Of a stretch of 64,000 bases of DNA, positions 33,272-45,212 are shown piece after piece. Source of the DNA: Anastatus disparis (taxonomy: Eukaryota; Arthropoda; Insecta; Hymenoptera; Eupelmidae). The DNA is taken from contig JAFFSR010000220.1 in NCBI GenBank assembly GCA_017163975.1, forward strand, positions 10,310,001-10,374,000. The letters run 5' to 3'. The translations under genes and the position numbers were made by a program. Positions within the stretch are counted from its first letter, which is position 1. Each line of letters begins with the position of its first letter. Under the pieces are notes generated by a model. That model was not told where the DNA came from, did not search any database, and worked only from the letters and a program-made list of their open reading frames with translations.

Positions 33272-35547
33272 TATTGTCGACCATATACAGAGCTATCGGG
33301 TACGAAACCGATGATGTAAAAACCGTTGGGGGTTCTTCTGACACCAAATCTTACTCCTTGGTCTACAAAGTACTGAGTAGCGTCACGAGATGTTTTTGAA
33401 TTTCCATTGACGATGGTATGGAATAGATTATCAAGGTTATGAAGGCCTTGATTGAAAATATTCTGAGCAGTATTGATACCTTGTTCTACTTTCTCACCAA
33501 CTTTAGTGACAACTTTATCGGCAATTTCAGCTTTCTTCTGAGCGATATCAATGGGAATCTAAAATGAAATATTATTTATTTTTTAGATATTAGTTATGAA
33601 ACTTTTTTTAGACGCAACCGCTACACGGAAGTGCCTTATATTTTTTAAAATCTATTAGTTAAGGGGATATAAAATACCAACATTATAATTTTCCAAAATT
33701 ATTATTCTAAAACCGAAAATTTCAATAAGATCTTTCTTTTAGACTTTTCACTTTGATTAGTGAAAAACAAGATAGAGATAAGTTTTACTTCAACAAATAT
33801 TTTTATAAAAATTAAAAATCTGGAAAATTGCAATGTCCTTAATTATAACATAAATCGTATACCTTGTTACATCATTTTAAAGAACATTTTACAATTTTTA
33901 AAACATCAAGACGTAAAATATGTAGTAAAGTTTATAAAGATAACTAGGATTAATGATTTTAACTTAAAACTTCATAAATAAATTTGTTAAGAAACAAAAA
34001 AAATGAATAATCAAGCATAATATCCAATTAATATTTAACAACAAAAATATTTACTTCCCAATTATGTCAACTTAGGAAATGCAAATATTGCGTTGAAAAT
34101 TAGATAAAAAAAGATTTTATAAGTGTACCATATTATTTTTTATGAAAGTCTGAAATAAAAATTAATAATTAAAATAAAAATCAAAATAATTAGTTTTTTT
34201 GCCATTCTAGCCTCAAAATTGCAACTTCATTGCTCTTTTTTAGCTCTCATGGCAAAAATACGATTTGCAACTGGTACGAACAGGCTTTTTTACGAAATTC
34301 GTTACGACCCTTGCGTTTGTGAACAAAGCACATATAACGTACAGTGGTGCTTATATTAATCGGCCAAGAGCGGGATTTAAACTCGAGACCTCGAGATTAC
34401 GAATCCATCGCTTTACCGAGTGAGCCACTGAAGCCTCAATCTAAGTTTTTCAAAAGAAATTTTATGCTTATCAATAAATAAAAATTTTTTTCTAATTAAT
34501 AAAATAAAAAAGTAACATATTTATTTCCAAATTCAATATGAACAAATGAATATAAAAATTAAGTCGATAAATCATCACTCACCTGCGCAGCTCCTTTTAG
34601 TCCTTCAAATAAGTCATCAAACACTCCTTCTGTCCTAGGGGCAGCCTAAAGAAAATTAAATTTTAAAATACGAATCTTAAGTTGTAGTACTAATTCTATA
34701 CTTGTGCTCTCCATCTATTTGTATGAGAGCAACTATATGAATTTTGTACAAAATTTTAAGTTACTTATGATTCAGAAACAATGGAATGATATTTTTGTCA
34801 TATTAATATTTCTATGAATCTAATAAAATTTTATTCTATTCAATCTGTAGGAATTTATTCCCTTACTGTTCCAAAAAATCAGCAACAAATTTAACGCATT
34901 TAATGTTAATAATTCTATCAAATAAATATTAATATTAGCCATAAAAATGAACAAAAAATGTATTTAAAATACCATGACTACAGCACATCCAAGAAGTAAA
35001 AGAATTAGTTATTTTGGCAACCATTTCAACAGTAATAATTAGTAATTTTTTTATCAAAGATGATACTATAACAAATTTCTTTTGAAACTAAATCTTGTTT
35101 CATACGTCGTGTATTATGAAAAAAGGTTTAATTTTATATCTTAACGCGTTATCAGATTATGTTTGTATTATAAATTCTTTTATAATCTCAAAATTTTGAC
35201 TTTTTAAGCCTAATTTGATGAAGTTTTTCAAAATTTAAAATAAGTATTCTTCTAAAAGATTAAGACGTCTATTTGAGAGTCAGTGCATTTTTATGATAAG
35301 GGATACGTTTTATGACTTCTTACTATTAAGATTAATTTACAAAGTTATATTCAAAAGTCGTTCAACTCTCATTTTAACTATTATAATGTCAAAGAGAATT
35401 CAATAGTTTTATTTTTTTTTACCAACAATTTTAGAATAATATTTAATTATTAAAGATACTAAAGATATTTAAAGTAAAACTTACGGTGGCAGCTTGAAGG
35501 AAGCAGGCGAAGGCAATAATGGAGAAAATTGCAATATGACGAGCCAT
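33272..35547 (-). CDS. Array copy 6: small secreted 11-mer-repeat protein (3 exons, intact)
   Basis: Minus-strand exons are 35485-35547, 34583-34645 and 33272-33559, phase 0, giving 137 residues. The signal exon is MARHIAIFSIIAFACFLQAA with T (donor GTAAGT). Exon 2 is AAPRTEGVFDDLFEGLKGAA with Q. Exon 3 (95 codons and stop) carries KKAEIADKVVT, KVGEKVEQGIN, TAQNIFNQGLH and NLDNLFHTIVN, then FVDQGVRFGVRRTPNGFY and IIGFVP, ending YGRQ. It is the only full-length gene among the segmental-duplication copies. It therefore shows the ancestral frame that copies 3-5 lost: CTTGATAATCTATTCC here against CTTGAAAATTCTATTCC there. Intron 1 contains a broken MVAK-type exon (34971-35022); intron 2 contains a SINE. 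Confidence 0.88.
34209..34437 (-). mobile_element. tRNA-derived SINE with a divergent tail, in intron 2 of copy 6
   Basis: On the minus strand the head GAGGCTTCAGTGGCTCACTC and GAGTTTAAATCCCGCTCTTG, then ACCACTGTACGTTATATGTG and TTTGTTCACAAACGCA match the other SINEs. The 3' part is different (GGTCGTAACGAATTTCGTAA, CCAGTTGCAAATCGTATTTT). AGCCTCAA occurs at both ends and could be the target duplication. It is a distinct subfamily or chimera. Confidence 0.75.
34971..35022 (-). pseudogene. Broken MVAK-type first exon inside intron 1 of copy 6
   Basis: The minus strand begins ATGGTTGCCAAAAT and ends GGATGTGCTGTAGTCATG before GTATTTT, like exon 1 of copies 3-5. It is 52 bases rather than 51, and an extra base after AAAAT breaks the frame. 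Copy 6 instead uses the MAR-type exon farther upstream. Confidence 0.75.
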
Positions 35548-35619
35548 GGCGATGATTATTTTGATAATATCTTAAATATGAACGATTCGTAATTCAAATG
35601 TATCTGCTTTACTGCAACG

Positions 35620-35843
35620 ATTGTTCAAGCTTTTATATATGAATTTATCTGACATAATAAGCATCCATATTATATATAAAGTCTACATGGATTATCCTTA
35701 TCATAAATTACTATATTATACAGTGTCTACAATAATTATCTTTTTCATAAATACAACGTTTACAGAAATGGTTTTTCTCGATTTTTTTAATGTAAGTTGA
35801 TGCCTGTAAGAATGATAACCATTATTGATATTTGCTCAGCTTT
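35620..35843 (-). promoter_or_regulatory. Promoter of array copy 6
   Basis: TATATAAA (minus strand) at 35632-35639, 85 bases before the ATG. CRE-like variant TGACATAATAAGCAT is at 35650-35664, closer to the TATA box than in the other copies. GCTCAGCTTT is at 35834-35843. Confidence 0.6.
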
Positions 35844-36036
35844 TTTGGGTTACTTTTTTCATTTTATTATTTAAGTAAATAGTAAAGATCTTAATCGTAA
35901 GAGATTTTATTGATACATACACTTACAAGAACATGATATATTACAGATATATCTGTTAGTTTACCAATTTTTACCAAGTTTTGAGAATTATCAGCATCTT
36001 GATTATTCTGGGAAATTTTTTTTTCTTATATACTAA

Positions 36037-36234
36037 TACACGGTTAAAAACATTTGTGTAATCTTTTAACTTTTTTCGTCTGTTACTTAATGTCTGTTAA
36101 ATCAACAGACACAAGTATGTCAATTTAAAATGTATATTACATTTTTCACGTATACTTTGTCTGTTAAAGTAACAGACATTTTTATCTGTGAACAGTTTTT
36201 AACAGACATGTCTGTTAATATTTCTAACCTTGTA
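36037..36234. mobile_element. Probable MITE with repeated TGTCTGTTA motifs
   Basis: The ends TACACGGTTAAAAA and TTTCTAACCTTGTA are imperfect inverses. The interior has at least five TGTCTGTTA or TAACAGACA motifs in both orientations (AATGTCTGTTAAATC, CAACAGACAC, TTGTCTGTTAAAG, TAACAGACATG, TCTGTTAATA). No coding. Confidence 0.45.
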
Positions 36235-36561
36235 GATTACTAACCTAGTGAGCAAAATCGGTCATTCCTCCACAAGCTATTTTATCGTCCAAATCCAGCA
36301 AGGGTCTGTCATTTTAAATTTAAAATTGAGTCCAAATTATTTAAACAAATGTAAAATAGCAGGTTTCCTTTGTAAGGGTCTTTGTTTCAACCACTGATGC
36401 ATAAAAAAATGTTATGCATTAAAGAATTATACTATTTATTATATTAAATAATAGTACATCATGATACTAGTGGCATAAATGGCCTATTATGGCACGATAA
36501 GTGAAGCAGGGGTGATAATTCACGTGGTACGATAGGCCATTTGAACCACGTGTAATATACG

Positions 36562-36748
36562 ATATTTTATAGCACTGACTAGCATAAATTCGCTGTCACG
36601 CTTATCAGTGGTATTAGCAGTCCATATATGCATCGTGCTGTTATTGTTTGAGTGTAGCGAGCCCGATAAGCACAGTGCAATAATGAAGTGATGTCACGGA
36701 TAGGCGTGACATAAATGTGGATTCATGCCACTCAGTGCTATAAAATAT
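36562..36748. mobile_element. Short MITE with 17-bp terminal inverted repeats
   Basis: ATATTTTATAGCACTGA at the left end is exactly inverted at the right end (TCAGTGCTATAAAATAT). The inner 150 bp are less AT-rich (CGCTGTCACGCTTATCAGTG, TGACATAAATG) and contain no frame. Confidence 0.65.
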
Positions 36749-39700
36749 ATGAATTTAATTCATTTGCTTTAATTATTTTCAAACGATAATACTATGCAAC
36801 ATTAGAGCTTTGATCTGAGATTGTACTATTAAGGATGGGTGAAACCATCATTTAAAATACAAAGTTAGTGTTATGATTATAATTACATCCATTAATTGTG
36901 TTTGTACGCACTGAATTTAAGCGGAAAAAATCTTTTTTATGCTTTGGAGCAATTGATGATTTTGATATACCATATCTAACTTTTTGGAATTACTGAGGAT
37001 CAAAAAGACCCTAAAGAAAGATTACGTGTAGCGATTTATAGGGAAATTTAAACTTCGTGGTTTGGAACATAATTAAAATGAAAATTTTTGTTATTGTCAA
37101 AAGAGAATACTATAAAGATCTAAAGATAGTCAGGATTGGCATACTTTGGTTGGATTCTGTTTCTTTCCCTTGGATCCAAAGGATGATGTAAATCTTGTAT
37201 TCTGAGATATTACTATAACAAATTAGATGACGAAAATTTGCCGTATTTAACTTTTTAGTACCGCGTGTAACAAATAAATCAAAGATTTTGTTTTTTTTTA
37301 ATTTTTTAATTTGAAAAAAAATTAAGTATAAATAGCAGAAATATAGTAATTAAAACGCTTCTTGTGAAAATGAAAAAAATTAACCTTTCTATTGTGGGTT
37401 TAACTATAGCAAAATTTTTCTTTACATAAATTTACAAAGTATCAGAAATTATGTGCATAATTAAGTACTTTTATTTCATTTTATAACGTTCTTCACGTGG
37501 GGTTTATTAATATCATGTAAGTCGTTGGTTAAAAGTTTACTTATACATTTATAAGATTATAATAATGTATGAAAATAATAGAATTCATTTCCTGTTTCCA
37601 TATCTATTTGAAATTAAACAATTAAATTTCAATAGCGTTGAGAATATGAATTAATTCTCAATATGTTTGTTCCTCTAATAAATGTATTCATTTGGAAATA
37701 ATAGCGTTTCAAATAGCAATTCCAATTTTAACATTCCTGGAAAATTTTTCTTATTCAAATTACTTTATAACTTTGTTACGCGTGTAAGAAAGTAAATAGT
37801 ATACGATATTTTAATACTCATAAAGTATTACCAGACTTGCTAATATCATTGGAAAATTGAGTCTACGACGCATGTAATTTTATCATAGATTCATTATCAT
37901 TATTGATTCTAATCGAATTATATAGCAATATATGAAGGAAAAATAATTTTTTGTTTTTCAATTTTTCATTTATGAAAAGTATTTGAAAATTTGAATACGT
38001 GCGAGTATACATGAAATATAGGTGAAGATATAATATAGGGTAGTAAAAAACGTAATTTGGAGCTAATGCCGTTTCAAAAAAGAAAAAATATCTATAAATA
38101 AACATTAAACTTTGACACGGCCTTAAGCTCGATGGATCTAGAATTAGCACGTATTCTTATTAATTACACAACTTATTTACACAAGTTTGCACACTTAAGT
38201 TTGTTTCATCATTAGTAAGATTTTTTTCCTTTATATCATTTTACTTTTTTTTTTGAAACGTGTAGAAACCGAAGAGCTGAGAAATTGAACTATGAAAAAT
38301 ATGCGAAAGTGAACATAGCTTAACTTGTTCATACATTTTAAATCCTGAATTCTAGTTATTCTTAAACTTTTATTACGATACAAAATATATATACTGAATG
38401 TAATAAATCACGCTTTCATTTATTTAAAATACATACATAACTGTAGAGTGGTACGATTGTACGATATAAAAAAAATTTTTAGCTTGGCTTTACAAATATT
38501 GGCGATTTTTAGTGACTCAGTATGAAGATGTAATTGGACGCACGTACATGTGTTCTTCTAAGCAAGAATAATTTTTTATTTGGAATAAGATGAAGTGAAT
38601 AATAAAATATATATTTCTTCTAAAAATTATTGAATATTATCTAATAAATAACTGTGATTATGATTACTAACAGTAACACAAGTAACGTAGTATATTCTAA
38701 CTGGTGGTACTTTTCATTCAAACTAAACACGATTTTTTTATACTAATTCAAATTTTTGAATAACTTAAAATGAATTTGTCGATTTGTTTATAATTGATTT
38801 TGAAAAAAAGAAATTTTTATAGCTGATACATTTCCAGGTAGTAAGAAAGTAAAATGCAAACGAGAATCAAACACGAGAACATTCCAGTTTGAGGATCAAA
38901 TATAGGTAATGACATTGAAATGAAACAAGTATAAAAACTTAAATTCGTTTCTTGTTCACTAGTCGGATACTATTATCAAGTAATATTTTGAACTATTTGG
39001 TTAGAGTGTGAATATTAATTATTATATTTCGTTTCATAATAGCTATATATTGATCATAATAATTTCTTACAAAGTTTGTCGTTCATCCTAATCTGCAAAT
39101 TTTCAGCAATTCAGTTATTTTTATACCAATATAATTATTTAGGTCAAAAAAATTATTTCAAGCGAATGTCATTCATTTTATTTATATATGATAAGACTGT
39201 TGTGTTATCAATATTAATTAAAATTTGAGAATTTCTCACACATGATGTTAATCAATAAAATGAAAATTTTACAGTTAATAATTCTAAATGATTTATATCA
39301 AATTACGTTCATCTTTCGACTAAAATCCAAAAATATTCTTTTTTCAATTGAACGCATCAGTGAACGAAGCATCTGTATCAATAGCATTGTAACTGAACTG
39401 TCTTCAGTTTATTGAATCTTTTTTTAGAACTAAAAATCTAAATACAATGCAGTACTTTATCCACAAAAAAATAATCAAGATCATGTTTAACGTAGGATAA
39501 TAGAAATAGGAGTTGATGAATTTCTTTTCAAACTCGAAATATGTGTGCTATGAAAAAGAAGAGGCTGCTACAGTTCTATTGTAAGAGAATGTAAATGGAA
39601 TGTGATTCCAACTGTTGTAGAATTTATATTCAAAACTAAGCTTTCAACGAAAACTTTCATAAAAACTTAAGAAATATTAATCTGACTTTTACTGTAACAT

Positions 39701-40824
39701 CATATTTTTATATTGAGTTTGATATTCTATTCATTGCCGGAATCCAGAAAAATATAAGTTCAAAATAATGACTTTTTTTTACATTATGTACAGGTATTAG
39801 ACGCCAACTTCAATTTTCAAAAAGGTAAGGTTTGGAAAGAATCATCCATACACATATTTTGTTAAACAGCCTTGATAATTCATTTTAATTTCTAATTACT
39901 AAACTCTGTAATATCCTTTTCAAAAAAATTTCACGCTTTTTTAAATAAATGTAACTGCGTAGAAGATCCTACTGCATCTGCTTGCAAGGAATTACATAAA
40001 TAATTATTATTAAAGCAATAGTTTTGGAAAAAAAATATTGGTTTGTAACGTGAATCTATAATACCGTTAAATTTTCAAACGATTTCATACATCCTCTTGG
40101 TGAATTTTGGGTTTCTAAATAAAATAAGTCAATCGTTTCACAATATTATTATTCAAAATTTTACGAGGCTTATGAAAAAATTAAATTAAATATTTATCTG
40201 AATAGTGTTGATAAATCACATTACAAGCTTATGTATTTTGTTTTCTAAAATTATTTCTTTTATTGTAATTATTAATGTAATTGAATATCGGCCGATAAAG
40301 TAGGATCCTCCTATGTAGTTACATAGCCCTAATTTTTTTTTTTAAATAACCGAAATATGAACATGTAAAATAAAAAAATTTTTAGTAATTTTGTTAAAAA
40401 GTTACTGGATAATAATTTAAAAATAATTTAATACGGCAGTTTTTTAATATTTTAAAAATATTAAATTGAAAAGATTAATGCTACTCTTCAGAAGATGAGG
40501 AATGGTGTAATATAAAATTATTATTTTAAATTGTCATAAAATCTTCAACTAAGTTTTCCTATTTATTTATACTTATTTAGTGCTTATTGAATGAACTTTG
40601 TAAATAAATACAACAAATATTTATGATTGAAAAAATAAATTAGATTTTATTTGATTGTAAAAATGATAGATTTTTTTTATAAACTACAAAATTAAACAAT
40701 TTTTAATGCGTATAAAATTATAATAGATTAGTTGTTTTTTATTCCCGTCAGTTGGCCACAGTGACATAGGTCATGAAGGCGACGATATAAGAACATCAAC
40801 TTCAATTCCTTGGTTAACAAAGTA
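36749..40824. other. Long AT-rich spacer upstream and downstream of copies 6 and 7
   Basis: No supported gene. Contains echoes of the family spacer (GATAAAATACTTC-like near 37815; CGCACGTACATGTGTTCTTC near 38541, compare GAGTACATGTGTTTTGGAAA at 5578). The inferred old stop of copy 7 falls in the last 80 bases. Confidence 0.4.
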
Positions 40825-42387
40825 TTACTGGACGTTACGGTCTGTATTTCTATCTAATATTTTATGGAATATGGAATCAATCTTTTTAGCACCACTATCA
40901 AAAATTTTCTGGACTGTGTCAGTGCCAGTATTAACGATTTTCTGAGCCGTGTTAACAGTTCTTTCCACTGTTTGATCTACTTTATCGGCTACTTTGTCTA
41001 CCATTTCAACTTTCTTATGAACAATGTCGACAGGGATCTAGAATCAATATTTATTTATTTAATCAAAATTTATTCGAAATTCAAAGGTAATTAGATAGTT
41101 AAGAGGCGGTCGGAACCAAATCGGTGACTTACAAATACCTCTTAAGTATTATATTAATTTTATATTTCACAACAAAATTCTACTTTCCAAGACTTTTTAG
41201 TAGAATATTAAATGTATTATCTTGAAAACATTTTAACAATATATTTTATGATAATAATTCTAATGAAAATACTAAAAAAATTAACTGTTCGAATAATTAA
41301 TAGAATAATTTTAACTTTATTTAAGTTTTTTAAAAAATTTTTAAGCCTTTCACTTGATATGATTTAAAAAACAAAATTCAGTCAATGAATAAAAGATCAC
41401 TCACCTTTGCAATATCTTTTAATCCATCAAATAAATCATTGAATAGTCCGTCTCGAGGTGCAGCCTAAAAAAAATCAAGTATTATTGTATGTATTTTAAA
41501 TTATGACTATGGTAGTAACTACCCCACAAGTAAAAGGACGGTAACAATCATTTTAAAATTAATAATTAGTAATCTTTTTACCAAAGTATATTCTACAGGA
41601 AAATTATTTATAAGTTCAAAAATTACTTTGATTTTATGACTTGGCACTTTATTATAGTACATTTATACTCTAAATTTTTTCACTACCTTATAAGTTTTAC
41701 TTCAAGAAGATTTAGTATTTTATTAATCAAAGAGAAATATAATAAATGAATTATAATTACTATTAGCTAGATGAAATGTAGTTTTTTTTCAATTTTAACT
41801 AATTGTTCTGATTCAAGATAAGAGTGTTATATTTGAGAATTAACTAGCAGTTTATGTTTTGTCACCGATTAGATTAATTTCAAAAATCTAATCAAGAAGT
41901 CATTTAATTCCACTCGTATTTCAATAATTATAATATATATGATGAGAAATTAAATAGTTTTTTTTTTCATTATTTTAAAAACTATACGTTCAATATTATT
42001 CTTTTTTTGTAAGATTATATATTAAATATATTAAATATATTTAAAATTTATAATATTTATAAAAGCCACTGTTGAAGACAGATAAAGCGCATTATGCAAC
42101 CAAAAAGTAAATTCTATTTTTCCCTCAAGTATTAAATCCTCTCGCTTCGATTCGCTCGCCTAGGTCGCGAACTCTACCCTCGGGAGAAATATACGATTTT
42201 ACTTCCTAGTTACATAATGTACTATTATTTTTAAAATATACTCAATAACTGTACTGCATATAATCATTATGCATTGATAAATTAATATTTATTTACATGT
42301 AAGGAAAGTAAGACTTACGGTAGCAACTTGAAGAAGGCAGACAGAAGCAACAATAAGAGAGAAAAGTGCAATAGCGTTACGAGCCAT
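40825..42387 (-). CDS. Array copy 7: variant with one extra 11-mer and an early stop (3 exons)
   Basis: Minus-strand exons are 42319-42387, 41405-41464 and 40825-41037, phase 0, giving 113 residues. The signal exon is MARNAIALFSLIVASVCLLQ with VAT. Exon 2 is AAPRDGLFNDLFDGLKDIAK. Exon 3 starts IPVDIVHKKVEMVDK and carries an additional unit: NTAQKIVNTGT, DTVQKIFDSGA, then KKIDSIFHKIL. The IFH motif lies 11 residues later than LFH in copies 2, 6 and 8. A TAA follows NVQ where other copies continue TQ-FVDQG. Downstream, YFVNQGIEVDV is still visible before the sequence degrades. It is probably an early pseudogene or a short isoform; the exons upstream are clean. Confidence 0.65.
41530..41565 (-). 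pseudogene. Relic of an MVAK-type first exon in intron 1 of copy 7
   Basis: The minus strand reads ATGATTGTTACCGTCCTTTT then ACTTGTGGGGTAG, i.e. MIVTVLLLVG and a stop. It is followed on the plus strand by AATTAGTAATCTTTTTACCA, matching the upstream flank of the exon in copies 3-5. The second alternative first exon is therefore older than the segmental duplication. Confidence 0.6.
42090..42219. mobile_element. Fold-back element in intron 1 of copy 7
   Basis: The left arm CATTATGCAACCAA-AAGTAAA and right arm (inverse of CATTATGTAACTAGGAAGTA) enclose TCTCGCTTCGATTCGCTCGC and CCTCGGGAG. The right flank TGTACTATTAT is like that of 29780-29916. No coding. Confidence 0.6.
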
Positions 42388-42469
42388 GGCGATGACTATA
42401 TTTTTTTGGTTTAATATCCTAAATGAGAACTATTAGAATATTGGAAACTGTGTGCTTTATGGTAACGAT

Positions 42470-42535
42470 TATATGAGCTTATATAGGAAACTTTTGAAAA
42501 GAAGGTTTGAATTTATCAAGCGTAATTAGCATAAT
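42470..42535 (-). promoter_or_regulatory. Promoter of array copy 7
   Basis: TATATAA (minus strand) at 42479-42485, 92 bases before the ATG. The CRE-like block is degraded to AAGCGTAATTAGCAT near 42519. The GCTCAGCTTT block was not found. Confidence 0.5.
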
Positions 42536-42539
42536 TATA

Positions 42540-45212
42540 TTATACATGTAATATCCAACTAAAGTAAATAATAAAAACTGAATAAAAGAAAAATGAAGGT
42601 TCTATTAATAGATAAATATATAAGCACGTGTCACAAGTTTGAAATATCTATTAGTTTATTTGATACTTCTGGAATTTCGAAACTTGTGAACGATTTGCGT
42701 ATATTAAATACCATTGTTTTCTTATTTATTGTATGCGTAGAATTAAGATAAGAAATTATTACTAACGATTTTATTAAAAAATGTCTATTAATTTTTGAGT
42801 TTTTAATAGTTTAGAAATAATTTCTCTCATATAAGATTATTATTAATTATTTATTTACGAATATTTCTATCTTTCACTAAGTTTAGGCTAAAACAGTACG
42901 AATTTCAGACAATAAGATACGCATCACTAAACTCGAGAAAACATTGCTTTTGAACAGATAATTTTACATAATGTTTATGAATGTTGTATGAAAATTAAGG
43001 CTAAAACATTTTGGCTAAAAAAATTTGTTGTATGAAAAAAATGAAAACTTTTTGTATCCTGATTGCCAAAAGAGCATAATTTTCATTTTCGTAAAAATAT
43101 GGTTATCTTGTATAAGATATTCGATATTTTATCAACTGACACACTTTCAAAAATAATTTTTTGTGAATCTAAATGTTCATAAAAATCTAAAAATATGAGG
43201 TCGTTTGATTGGAATCGAAAATTAAAATAGATTGATCTACGGTGTATTTTCATAAATCTTGGCCGAATACTCCTATAGGTTTGAAATTTTTTTTTAAACT
43301 GAACTCCAAGTGGGTTAAAAAGCTAATAATTATCCCAGAATAAATAAGTTTATGAGCCTAACTAGATATATTTTTTTAGATGCAAGTATTCGAACTGACA
43401 TTATGTTTATAAGTTCAAGAGTGACTGTTCATGAGTAATAGGTTTAAATATTATTTGTACATAGTTATCGACATCACATATTTCTGAATATTGATCTTTA
43501 TTTTAAAATTTTTCGAAATATCTTTATTATATGCTTTTTATTAATTAATGGGGAAGGGTATAATATAGAAATATTTTCAAAACTTTTGGATTCAGAACAA
43601 GAAATTTTGAAAACTAATGTCAGTGTTTTATATCTCTTCTAAAATGTTATTCTTATATAGTTGATGGTCATTCAGTTGAGGTATGAAAGATTCTCATTCT
43701 GAGGTTGGTATTGACAATGCAGTATGTATACTATAAATTTTGCATAAATTTGGAATCAATTTATATATTTATAAATTTATAATCTTCGAAATAAAAGTAT
43801 AGTATATATAAAATTATATTTTAATATTTTCAGGAAATAAGTAAATTGTTAATAGGATGATTGTTTTATGCTAAAAAATACATTTATTAATAATTCGTTT
43901 TAACTGCTATCAAAACTTTAACATTTCTATTATTAAAATTATTCAATTATTATACACGTGTAAGAAGCCAGTTTATTTTTTCCTCATATTGCAAAATCAG
44001 AAAATGAAAAACTATTGAATATAATATTTAAATAGTGATAAAATACTTCCAAATGTATTAATATTTTCGAAAAATTTAATCTATAACTTATGCATATTTC
44101 ATCATAGATTCATTATCTGTATTGACTATAATAGGAACATACATAAACTTATTTACATTATTAATAAGAAATAAATTCAAATGGGTAAAAATTTTTATAA
44201 AATGCAATACATTTATTTATTAATTATAATATTGGAAATGTTAAAATATTAAATTTAGAAATAATGAGCATAAAAACGACAATGACGGTTGAAAGGAAAT
44301 AATTCCCAAAATTTGACATAAACAATATAATGACGTAAGCACTAAGCCACATGTGGTGGTAGTACTGTCTTGTTTTAAGGTAATTCTGATCCCTAATGAT
44401 AATAGTATCATATATGCCAATTTTTTTTCAACGCAATTGTATTCTGTTTTTAAATGTTACATTAATTTTAGGAAGTATTAAAAATCGACTTAATTATAGC
44501 AGAAATTCTCATCACTTGATGCTTGAATCATATCCACTTCATTCAACAATTATATATAAGAATATTCAATCATTATATAAGAATAAATATCCATTAAATT
44601 CTAGTAGATTTCTTCTAAAAAAAGATTTTTTATTAGAAACTATATAGTCGTAATTTTGCAAAAAGACAATTAATCTATTATTAGCATAATTTTATTACAC
44701 ACGAAAGTTAAAAGAACCGAATAGATTTTTGTTCTTTCTTCTAGATTTCATGAACGAAACGAAGTGAGAGTTTTAATCACTTAGAAGTAAAATTTATTTC
44801 ACTTCAATTTTTTACTTTGGAATTTTTTCAAATATGCTTTGATGGCAGAGTTGGTAATACCATTTGTAGGCAGTTTGCATTTTTTTCTGTTTTATTTTTT
44901 TATTTTTAGTAATATTGTTAAAAATAAACAGAATAAATGTGAGGAAATATAAAAATACTTTACTACAGAAAGTGAAAACATTTTCAAATGATAAATTTAA
45001 TACTAATTGTTTTATGTCAAGGATTAAAAAGATAGGCTTCAATAGTAATACTTATGTGATAAAGTTTGGAAATAAATAAATAAACATTAATTATTATTAA
45101 AATTAATTTTATTTCATTTAATGATTTAACATAATTAATTGCTTTTATAAATTTCTAAATTAAATTTTTTCTAATAAATGTTTAAATTATAATAGATTTG
45201 TTAATTTTTCTA
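42540..45212. other. Spacer between copies 7 and 8
   Basis: No supported gene. AAGCACGTGTCACAAGTTTG (42613) and GTGATAAAATACTTCC (44035) are shared with other family spacers. Near 45055-45100 the common 3' flank of the family (GATAAAGTTTGGAAATAAAT) is present. Confidence 0.4.

Larger units (their letters stand above)
31225..35480. repeat. Segmental duplication unit 4
   Basis: Leader (31230-31380), mid block (31690-31762 and 32114-32250, split by an insertion), a short receptor-like relic, spacer, and array copy 6. About 1 kb of the receptor region present in unit 3 is deleted at about 32500. Confidence 0.75.

Noticed and set aside
36030..36236. CRISPR-like repeated motif
   Set aside because: The repeats are nine bases, in both orientations and irregularly spaced, in an animal genome; a MITE interior is far more likely.
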